This document shows, piece after piece, positions 1 through 6,209 of a DNA stretch of 7,096 bases. Under the pieces are notes generated by a model that saw only the letters and a list, made by a program, of their open reading frames with translations, was not told the origin of the DNA and made no database searches. Each line of letters begins with the position of its first letter. Position 1 is the first letter of the stretch. The translations under genes and the position numbers were made by a program. The DNA is from Actinomycetota bacterium (GTDB lineage: Bacteria > Actinomycetota > Acidimicrobiia > Acidimicrobiales > Ilumatobacteraceae), in contig WLKU01000068.1 of assembly GCA_009701105.1 (NCBI GenBank), forward strand, positions 1 to 7,096, given 5' to 3'.

Positions 1-1523
1 AGTTGACGAAACACACGTCGTTGCATCTCTGGGTCATGAATTCGGATTGAACCAGAGCCAAGCTCCCAACCATTGAGTACCAAGTCGTATGCAAGTGCGC
101 GAACGCTCATAGGGTCGGACTCGAGTCGCTCGATGTCGTCTGGGTGTGGCTGACAAAACGGGTGGTGTCCTGGCTGGGGCTTGCCAGTTGTTGCATTGAC
201 ACCTACGAACAATGGAAAGTCGATCACCCACACATAGCGGTACGGACCTTCATGGACTGGTGGTCGTCCAATGTCATTTCGCAAATGTCCGAGGACTTCG
301 CATGTTGTCGACCATTCGTCTGCAACCAGTAACAGCAGGTCGCCCGACTTTGCCTGCATCTGTTGCAACAGTGCAGCGCGTTCAGTGTCGCTCAAAAATT
401 TGGCAACTGGTGAATCCAATGCAAGGTCATCGCCTACTTTGATCCAAACCAAACCCTTTGCACCCATTTGCTTTGCGCGATCGGTAAACGCATCCAACTT
501 GCTGCGTCCAGATGCGGCGGCCTCAGGGTAGGTCGCTGCGTCAACTCGCAGCCCTTTAATCGATTTGGCTGTTGCAAATGCCTTAAATTCGGTTGCCGCA
601 AATACATCAGTGAGATCGATGAGTTCCATTCCAAAACGCAAGTCTGGTTTGTCGCTACCAAAGCGATTCATCGCATCATGCCACGTAATTTGCTCGATCG
701 GTGGCGGGGTCTGACCAAGTGCGGCTTCGGCTGCTGCAACAACTGCTTTACTAATCGCGGCGAGTACGTCGTCTTTGGTTACAAAACTCATTTCGGCATC
801 GAGCTGCATGAACTCGTACTGGCGATCTGCTCGCAAGTCTTCGTCACGTAAGCAACGAGCAATTTGGTAGTACCGGTCGATACCAGCAACCATCAGCAAC
901 TGCTTCCACAACTGCGGCGACTGCGGTAACGCATAAAACGATCCAGGTTCTTTGCGCGAAGGAACCAAAAATTCACGCGCACCCTCTGGAGTAGATGGCA
1001 TCAAAAAGGGAGTCTCAACCTCAACAAAATTTTGGGCTTCCATAGCACCACGAATTGCCGAGTTGACCTTGGCTCGAATGCGCAAGTTCTTTTGCATCCT
1101 CTCGCGGCGAATATCGAGATAGCGGAACTTGAGGCGAACGCCTTCATCCACATCGTCGGCACGAGCATCGATTGGAAACGGCGGAGACTCGGCGGCATTC
1201 AATACTGTGAGTTGACACTCAACAAGTTCCACACCACCTGTTGGAAGGTTGGCGTTAATCGTTCCTTCTGGTCGAGCCTGCACCTTGCCAGTGATTTGCA
1301 CCACCCACTCGTTACGAACATCCTTCACATCGCTCACCACACACTGCACTACCCCGGAATAGTCACGTACGTCAAGGAACGCTAGGTGTTCGCCGTGTTC
1401 GCGGCGGCGTGCGATCCAACCACACAATGTGACGGTTTGACCAATGTGCTCGGGACGCAGGCTGCCACACAACTGTGTGCGCAGCGCCGTCGCGTTAATT
1501 GAAGGGATTAGAGAACCGGACAT
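1..1523 (-). CDS. aspS: Aspartyl-tRNA synthetase, bacterial type, C-terminus cut by window edge
   Basis: Class II aminoacyl-tRNA synthetase that charges tRNA with aspartate in the cytoplasm. The frame is open from the ATG at 1523 to the window edge, giving 507 residues of a usual ~590. The N-terminal OB-fold anticodon-binding domain is at about residues 16-110 (VTLCGWIARRREHGE at 31-45). The catalytic core follows: motif 1 region RYLDIRR (134-140) and VETPFLMPSTPEGAREF (169-185), substrate-loop QSPQLWKQLLM (201-211), motif 2 CLRDEDLRADRQ (224-235), the GAD insertion domain at about 290-410 (GSDKPDLRFGMEL at 289-301), HHPF (453-456) and GWELGSGSIRIHDPEMQ (485-501). Motif 3 (GLDR) lies beyond the window. 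His43 and Gly87 are the residues of non-discriminating AspRS, so it may also charge tRNA-Asn. Met239 and Cys457 stand where the family usually has Thr. The ATG is 10 bases after the hisS stop, with a weak GAGAG ribosome site. Identity is secure; dual specificity is inference. Confidence 0.97.
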   Translation of the reverse strand, partial: MSGSLIPSINATALRTQLCGSLRPEHIGQTVTLCGWIARRREHGEHLAFLDVRDYSGVVQCVVSDVKDVRNEWVVQITGKVQARPEGTINANLPTGGVELVECQLTVLNAAESPPFPIDARADDVDEGVRLKFRYLDIRRERMQKNLRIRAKVNSAIRGAMEAQNFVEVETPFLMPSTPEGAREFLVPSRKEPGSFYALPQSPQLWKQLLMVAGIDRYYQIARCLRDEDLRADRQYEFMQLDAEMSFVTKDDVLAAISKAVVAAAEAALGQTPPPIEQITWHDAMNRFGSDKPDLRFGMELIDLTDVFAATEFKAFATAKSIKGLRVDAATYPEAAASGRSKLDAFTDRAKQMGAKGLVWIKVGDDLALDSPVAKFLSDTERAALLQQMQAKSGDLLLLVADEWSTTCEVLGHLRNDIGRPPVHEGPYRYVWVIDFPLFVGVNATTGKPQPGHHPFCQPHPDDIERLESDPMSVRALAYDLVLNGWELGSGSIRIHDPEMQRRVFRQ

Positions 1524-1530
1524 GTACTTA

Positions 1531-1535
1531 CTCTC
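1531..1535 (-). promoter_or_regulatory. Weak ribosome binding site for aspS, overlapping hisS stop
   Basis: On the minus strand GAGAG lies 7 bases before the aspS ATG and shares two bases with the hisS TGA stop (1536-1534). It is a partial match to the Shine-Dalgarno consensus. It supports the ATG at 1523 as start and suggests that aspS is translated from the same transcript as hisS. There is no room in the 10-base gap for a T-box leader or a separate terminator. Confidence 0.4.
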
Positions 1536-2787
1536 ATTTCTGTAGTTCGCTGCGTATTGCTGCAACGAGCTGATCTTGTGCGATTGCGTATTGTTGACCA
1601 GAATTCATCGGACGCACGATGATACGCCCTGCGGCTACTTCATCGGTGCCAATAATCAACGCGATCGTCGCGCCGCTTCTGTCGGCAGCTTTCATCTGTG
1701 CCTTCATGCTTCGATTATCAAAGGCTCGATCGACACTGATTGCATTGTTGCGTAGCAAATTACATACCTCTGCAGCATGCAATCCACCAGTGGTATCAAC
1801 AACAAACACAGACACGTTGGTATTGGGTGCTGCAAAAACATTTTCGGCATCACATGCAAGCAGCGTGCGGTCAAGTCCAAGAGCAAAGCCAATGCCAGGT
1901 GTCGCCGGACCACCCAATTGCTCGACCAAACCGTCATAGCGGCCACCACCACCGATAGCAGTGTGAGCCGCCTTGAGCGCTGTCGAGACAAATTCAAATG
2001 TCGTTCGGCGGTAGTAATCAAGACCACGCACCAAGCGATCATCAATTGCATACTTCACGCCAAGTGCGTCAAGAGCACGCAAGACCGAATCAAAATGGTT
2101 TGCAGCATCCGCACTCAAGTAGTCGCGAATCTTTGGTGCAGCATTAATCAGCGCCTGATCTTCGCGTCGCTTTGAGTCGAGGACACGCAATGGGTTCTTG
2201 GTCAATGTGACTTGTGATTCTTCAGAAAGTTGTGCAAGGTTGGCAGAAAAATACTCATGAAGTGCTGCTGAATACTTTTCGCGATCACCATCATCGCCAA
2301 GTGAATTGACCGCCAACTGCACATCCTTCAAACCAAGTCTCGAAAAGAAGGTTGCAGCAAGTGCAATCACTTCGGCATCCAAAAGTGGGTCCTCGACACC
2401 CAGCACTTCAATACCGACCTGATCAAATTGCCGATATCTACCCTGCTGAGGTTTTTCGTAACGAAAATTTGGGCCCGAATACCACACCTTCCAAGGAGTA
2501 GTTGGTCGATGCTCGACAAATGCTCTGCAAACACTTGCAGTCTGCTCTGGGCGCAAGGCAACCCGACGACCGCCTTTGTCCTCAAAGTCATACATCTCTT
2601 TGGTCACTACTTCAGTTGCTTCACCGAGGCGCAAAAATACTCCGAGGTCTTCAAACATCGGCGGAATGATCAACTGATAGCCAGCATCCTGTACGACCGA
2701 GGCAAACACCTCTTGAAATTGACGCCAGCGTGCGGCATCGGGAGCCAAAATATCCCGTGTTCCTGGGCTAGTTGAAAAAACCGTCAC
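1534..2787 (-). CDS. hisS: Histidyl-tRNA synthetase
   Basis: Class IIa synthetase, normally a cytoplasmic homodimer, that activates histidine with ATP and charges tRNA-His. It has 417 residues against ~420-430 usual, so it is complete. GTRDILAPDAARW (9-21) opens the catalytic domain. LRPEQT (78-83) and motif 2 FRYEKPQQGRYRQFDQVGIE (108-127) bind ATP and the acceptor end. The HisRS-specific histidine-binding motif LVRGLDYYRRTTFEF (252-266) includes the conserved Arg254. GGGGRYDGLVEQLGG (279-293) precedes motif 3 GIGFALGLDR (298-307, Arg307). The alpha/beta anticodon-binding domain covers about 324-417. The start is GTG (bases 2787-2785), overlapping the TGA of rel by 4 bases (GTGA). No clear Shine-Dalgarno sequence precedes it, so translation is probably coupled to rel. 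aspS follows after 10 bases, a pairing common in Gram-positive bacteria. No key residue is missing. Confidence 0.98.
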   Translation of the reverse strand: MTVFSTSPGTRDILAPDAARWRQFQEVFASVVQDAGYQLIIPPMFEDLGVFLRLGEATEVVTKEMYDFEDKGGRRVALRPEQTASVCRAFVEHRPTTPWKVWYSGPNFRYEKPQQGRYRQFDQVGIEVLGVEDPLLDAEVIALAATFFSRLGLKDVQLAVNSLGDDGDREKYSAALHEYFSANLAQLSEESQVTLTKNPLRVLDSKRREDQALINAAPKIRDYLSADAANHFDSVLRALDALGVKYAIDDRLVRGLDYYRRTTFEFVSTALKAAHTAIGGGGRYDGLVEQLGGPATPGIGFALGLDRTLLACDAENVFAAPNTNVSVFVVDTTGGLHAAEVCNLLRNNAISVDRAFDNRSMKAQMKAADRSGATIALIIGTDEVAAGRIIVRPMNSGQQYAIAQDQLVAAIRSELQK

Positions 2788-5030
2788 ACGATGAGGTTAG
2801 ACGCTGGATGCTCGGTTGACATCACACGATAAGCGTCATATACAGAATCAATGCGTTTGATGGTGTGCAAAACCGATTGCAAATGACCAGGATCGGCGAA
2901 CTCAAACTCGAATCGCATCTTGGCCACACGGTCAGCCCCGGTGTGAGTAGTGCAAGAAACTATGTTGACATGCTCATCAGACAACGCGTTGGCAACATCA
3001 CGCAATAAACGAGAGCGATCGAGTGCCACAACCTCTACCGCGGCAACGAATGTTGCGCCTTGCAAGATCCCCGTCCACTCTGCATCCACTACTCGTTCTA
3101 GGTTCTGCGAAACAAGCGAAATAGCGCTTAGACAGTCGGCGCGATGAATATTGACACCCTTGCTGCGGTTTTGCCCCTGACCGATAAATCCCAAAATCTC
3201 GTCACCAGGCACAGGCGTGCAGCACTTACTTAAACGCACCACCACATCATCCATTCCTTCAACATGCACCCCGGCCTGCTGGTCGCTGCTCTCATTTTGT
3301 ACAAAATTGCGCGTGCCCACCGACAACCGCTCACCATCTGGTCCACTGCGAATCGTTTTAGCCATTCGCATAGCAATTGCATCTGCCTGCACGTGACCTT
3401 CACTGATTGCCAAAAATAGCGCGGGGGCATCGGTGTAATTCATTGACTCGATCTCTTGAGTGAATATTTCTGAGTCCAGTGCCTTTTGCACAGGCACACC
3501 CTCTCGTCGCAGAGCCTCCACCAAATCGTCATGCCCGTTCTCGACCAGATCATCAATGCGCTCTCTCGACACCCACTGCTTGATTTTGCTCTTCGCTTTC
3601 GGCGAAGCAACGAAGTTCATCCATTCTTCAGACGGCTCTGCGCTCTCAGCAGTAGATGTCAAAATTTCTACAGTGTCACCAGAATTCAGCACAGTGTCGA
3701 GCGGAACAAGTCGGCCATTAACTCTCGCGCCCATGCACGAGTGACCAATTTCGGTGTGCACTGCGTATGCAAAGTCGACCGGTGTTGCCTGCACTGGCAA
3801 AGCAATGACACGACCTTTTGGTGTGAAAGCAAAAATCTCATCTTGATCAAGATCGCTCTTCAGACTCTCTAAAAACTGTCGCGGATCTGAAACTTCGTCC
3901 TGCCAGTCGATGATGCGATTCAGCCAGTCGACATCCGTTGATGGAACTCCGTCCTTGTACGACCAGTGCGAAGCAACTCCCCACTCTGCACGTTGATGCA
4001 TATCCCTAGAACGAATCTGCACTTCAATCGGTTTGCCACTTGGCCCGATCACCGTGGTGTGCAGCGATTGATACAAATTAAACTTTGGCATCGCAATGTA
4101 ATCTTTGAACCGGCCAACTACCGGTTTCCAATGACCGTGAATGCAGCCCAGCACTCCGTAACATTCCTTTACCGAGTCGACAACAATCCGAATTGCCATC
4201 AGGTCAAAGATCTCGTCGAACCCACGACCCTTCTGCATCATTTTTTCGTACAGGCTCCACAGGTGCTTACCGCGCGACGTCAGTTCTGCTTCGATCTGAA
4301 CTTCTTTCAGCCACACACCTACCTGACCTAAAGCCTTGGCAAGAAAAATATCGCGCTCTGGCGCACGAGTAGAAACGAGATAATCAAGTTCGGCGTAACG
4401 CTTTGGATACAACGCTGCGAACGAGAGGTCTTCTAGTTGCTGTTTTACTTCTTGCATACCCAATCTGTGTGCAAGCGGTGCATAAATATCTAGCGTCTCT
4501 TGTGCAACGCGGCGCTGTTTGTCGAGCGGTGCCGAAGCAATGGTGCGCATGTTGTGCAAACGATCCGCCAACTTGATAATTAAAACACGCATATCCTTTG
4601 CCATTGCAACAAGCAATTTGCGCATCGTTGCTGCTTGCTGTGCTTCTCGAGAATCAAACTGCAGCCGTTCCAGCTTCGTCAGGCCATCTACGATCCCAGC
4701 AATTTCTGCGCCAAACGTCGACTCAACATCAGCGAGAGTAATTTCGGTGTCTTCAACGGCATCGTGCAGCAGTGCTGCTACGAGAGAGACATCATCGAGC
4801 CCAATCTCTGCAACAATGCGAGCAACAGCAATGGGATGACTGATGTACCCCTCTCCACTCATTCGCGACTGATGTTGATGCGCTGCTCGCGCCATTTCAT
4901 ATGCCGCGGTAATTTGAGCCACGGAGCCTTTTGGATGTCTACTTCGGTAGGCCGATAACAACGGGACGAGTTCTTCAACTACCACCGATTGATTGCGCCG
5001 CCAGGGCAAGACGCGTGACGTTGCGCTCAT
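2784..5030 (-). CDS. rel: Bifunctional (p)ppGpp synthetase/hydrolase (RelA/SpoT family, Rel)
   Basis: Long ribosome-associated RSH enzyme that makes (p)ppGpp from ATP and GDP/GTP on amino-acid starvation and also degrades it. It has 748 residues, within the family range (~730-790). The HD hydrolase domain at about 40-200 keeps His65 (YISHP), His89-Asp90 (LLHDAVEDTE) and Asp156 (KLADRLHN), so hydrolysis should be active. The synthetase domain at about 240-360 has Asp276 (FDLMAIRI), RFKD (307-310), YQSLHTTV (320-327) and Glu336 (EVQIR). The RxKD form marks bifunctional Rel/SpoT enzymes; the synthetase-only RelA of E. coli has ExDD. The TGS domain is at about 397-459 (His425), the zinc-finger Cys603/Cys604/His629/Cys633, and the ACT domain about 660-738. 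The ATG at 5030 is the first start after an in-frame TAA at 5036-5034, with GTGGG 6 bases upstream. The last 4 bases overlap hisS. Bifunctionality is inferred from motifs; the symbol could equally be relA or spoT. Confidence 0.97.
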   Translation of the reverse strand: MSATSRVLPWRRNQSVVVEELVPLLSAYRSRHPKGSVAQITAAYEMARAAHQHQSRMSGEGYISHPIAVARIVAEIGLDDVSLVAALLHDAVEDTEITLADVESTFGAEIAGIVDGLTKLERLQFDSREAQQAATMRKLLVAMAKDMRVLIIKLADRLHNMRTIASAPLDKQRRVAQETLDIYAPLAHRLGMQEVKQQLEDLSFAALYPKRYAELDYLVSTRAPERDIFLAKALGQVGVWLKEVQIEAELTSRGKHLWSLYEKMMQKGRGFDEIFDLMAIRIVVDSVKECYGVLGCIHGHWKPVVGRFKDYIAMPKFNLYQSLHTTVIGPSGKPIEVQIRSRDMHQRAEWGVASHWSYKDGVPSTDVDWLNRIIDWQDEVSDPRQFLESLKSDLDQDEIFAFTPKGRVIALPVQATPVDFAYAVHTEIGHSCMGARVNGRLVPLDTVLNSGDTVEILTSTAESAEPSEEWMNFVASPKAKSKIKQWVSRERIDDLVENGHDDLVEALRREGVPVQKALDSEIFTQEIESMNYTDAPALFLAISEGHVQADAIAMRMAKTIRSGPDGERLSVGTRNFVQNESSDQQAGVHVEGMDDVVVRLSKCCTPVPGDEILGFIGQGQNRSKGVNIHRADCLSAISLVSQNLERVVDAEWTGILQGATFVAAVEVVALDRSRLLRDVANALSDEHVNIVSCTTHTGADRVAKMRFEFEFADPGHLQSVLHTIKRIDSVYDAYRVMSTEHPASNLIV

Positions 5031-5065
5031 CAGTTACCCACTAGGGGCACTAGTACCCGACCCAT
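5030..5065 (-). CDS. Possible 11-codon leader ORF coupled to rel
   Basis: In the secF-rel spacer an ATG at 5065 opens MGRVLVPLVGN, whose TGA stop shares its final A with the A of the rel ATG (TGATG). Such stop-start overlaps often mark translational coupling. The ATG is 22 bases after the secF stop, within reach of a reinitiating ribosome. A purine run GGAAGG lies only one base before the ATG, too close to be a good Shine-Dalgarno site, and it is also the 3' arm of a hairpin. The same frame stays open upstream through secF, so chance is a real alternative. No family is recognisable in so short a peptide. Confidence 0.2.
   Translation of the reverse strand: MGRVLVPLVGN
5037..5058 (-). promoter_or_regulatory. 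rel ribosome site region with small alternative hairpins
   Basis: On the minus strand GTGGG (5041-5037) is the only Shine-Dalgarno-like sequence for rel, 6 bases before its ATG. Just upstream GGGTA and TGCCC (5058-5045) can pair in RNA as a 5-bp stem with one G-U pair around the loop CTAG. The same CCC (5047-5045) could instead pair with GGG (5039-5037) across CTAGT, hiding the ribosome site. The two folds exclude each other. Both are short, so this is a suggestion only. Confidence 0.25.
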
Positions 5066-5066
5066 G

Positions 5067-5086
5067 CCTTCCAGTGTATTGGAAGG
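5067..5086 (-). other. Perfect 7-bp hairpin just after secF stop
   Basis: CCTTCCA and TGGAAGG form a perfect 7-bp inverted repeat around a 6-base loop, starting 1 base after the secF TAA on the minus strand. No T-run follows in that direction, so it is not a standard intrinsic terminator. It could protect or process the upstream secDF message, or slow ribosomes between secF and rel. The function is unknown; the pairing itself is seen directly. Confidence 0.5.
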
Positions 5087-5087
5087 A

Positions 5088-6209
5088 TTAACGGCGACGA
5101 TTTTTGCGCGGGCGTGGCGGATGTGACAGCGCTGAACTTGCCAAAACAGTTTCGCGATCAATGTCTGATTGCGTGCTTGTTGTTGACGCGACATCGCCCG
5201 GGGCGCGAGTAACAACTTTCTTAGACGTTGCGCCAAGCCGAGCCATTTCCTCGCCCAGTCGAAGACTTCCCTGAAGCGAGCGAAACTTGAGTTCGCGACC
5301 CTTGAACACCGCCAAGAGCGGTGTTGCGATATAGATCGATGAGTATGCACCGAGCAACAAGCCGACGAGCAAAGCAAGTGCAAACTCTTGCAAAGCAATT
5401 GCGCCCATGACCCACGAGCCGAGCACCAACAAAGAAAGCACGGGAAGCACTGCTGCAAGTGAAGTGTTAATCGAACGCATCAGTACTTGGTTCATGGACA
5501 CGTTGATGATGTCGCCATACGACACCTTGGATGCCGAGTAGCGCGTGGTGTTCTCGTGAACTTTGTCGAACACCACGATGGTGTCGTACAACGAGAAGCC
5601 GAGAATTGTCAAAAATGCGATCACCGTTGCTGGAGTGACCGAAAATCCAAACGTTGCATAAACGCCAACCGAAATCAACACGTCATGCACCATTGCGAGA
5701 ATTGCGGCAATCGCCATTTTCCATTCGAAACGCCATGCGATATACATCGACACAATGACAAAGAAAATCAACAATGCACGAACTGCTTTTTCAGTAATGC
5801 TTCTGCCCCATGATGAGCTCACCGATGCAACGCTTACTTCTTGGACGTCAACCTGCGCTTTGGCGCTCAATGCAGTCTGCACCACCGTGCGGGCCTCGGT
5901 CGAAATCTCGCCTACCTGAGCACGAATACGTTTTCCATCGGCGCCATTTAACACCTGAATTTTTGCGTCTGCAGTTGGAATGTTGTTTGCATCCAAAATT
6001 GCGCGTACATCTTCAATCGTGATGGTGGTAGCAGGCACTTCCCATGCAACGCCGCCTTTGAAGTCAATGCCCAAGTTGAGGCCCTGTGCAAACAGCGAAA
6101 TAAATGTCACGACGACAAATGCAAGTGAGATCCCAAAACCCCACCAACGCCGCCCAACAAAGTTGAACGTTGTCTCTCCGCGGTACAACCTGCCGAACAT
6201 GCCGCTCAT
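5088..6209 (-). CDS. secF: Protein translocase subunit SecF
   Basis: Inner subunit of the SecDF complex, an RND-type membrane protein that couples the proton gradient to late steps of SecYEG export. It has 373 residues: transmembrane segment 1 at about 24-42, then LGIDFKGG (46-53) and the extracytoplasmic P4-type domain (about 55-135), then five hydrophobic segments at about 142-159, 165-187, 193-215, 248-268 and 272-300. VHDVLISVGVY (174-184) and LGFSLYDTIVVFDKVHEN (203-220) are family signatures; Asp209 in the latter is the motif position linked to proton movement. Residues 305-373 form a long hydrophilic cytoplasmic tail ending PRPRKNRRR; such tails are common in actinobacterial SecF. The ATG overlaps the secD stop (ATGA). 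A second ATG at 6200 (Met4) is possible, but the overlap favours the first. After the TAA there are 57 bases before rel. Confidence 0.97.
   Translation of the reverse strand: MSGMFGRLYRGETTFNFVGRRWWGFGISLAFVVVTFISLFAQGLNLGIDFKGGVAWEVPATTITIEDVRAILDANNIPTADAKIQVLNGADGKRIRAQVGEISTEARTVVQTALSAKAQVDVQEVSVASVSSSWGRSITEKAVRALLIFFVIVSMYIAWRFEWKMAIAAILAMVHDVLISVGVYATFGFSVTPATVIAFLTILGFSLYDTIVVFDKVHENTTRYSASKVSYGDIINVSMNQVLMRSINTSLAAVLPVLSLLVLGSWVMGAIALQEFALALLVGLLLGAYSSIYIATPLLAVFKGRELKFRSLQGSLRLGEEMARLGATSKKVVTRAPGDVASTTSTQSDIDRETVLASSALSHPPRPRKNRRR

Noticed and set aside
468..851. Plus-strand open frame of 127 codons opposite aspS
   Set aside because: It lies entirely opposite the well-supported aspS frame, has a Cys-rich and domain-free translation, and looks like a reverse-strand shadow.
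1524..1533. T-box or other leader between hisS and aspS
   Set aside because: The gap is 10 bases, far too short, and no such structure precedes hisS either.
1777..2175. Plus-strand open frame of 132 codons opposite hisS
   Set aside because: It is antisense to conserved HisRS motifs, with no recognisable domain and no ribosome site that stands out.
3486..3872. Plus-strand open frame of 128 codons opposite rel
   Set aside because: It is antisense to the TGS region of Rel, and its translation shows no family signature.
5037..5054. Direct repeat of CACTAG in the secF-rel spacer as a binding site
   Set aside because: It has two six-base copies only, partly explained by the local inverted repeat, with no known regulator motif.
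5067..5086. Intrinsic terminator after secF
   Set aside because: The stem is not followed by a T-run on the minus strand; the next bases are G/C-rich.
5030..5458. 142-codon minus-strand frame overlapping the end of secF out of frame
   Set aside because: Most of it is a shadow of secF in another frame with a low-complexity Cys/Ser-rich translation. Only its last 11 codons, outside secF, were kept as a low-confidence leader.
6206..6209. secD-secF fusion or frameshift
   Set aside because: The overlap is a normal ATGA stop-start; both ends match family boundaries and separate SecD and SecF are the usual state.
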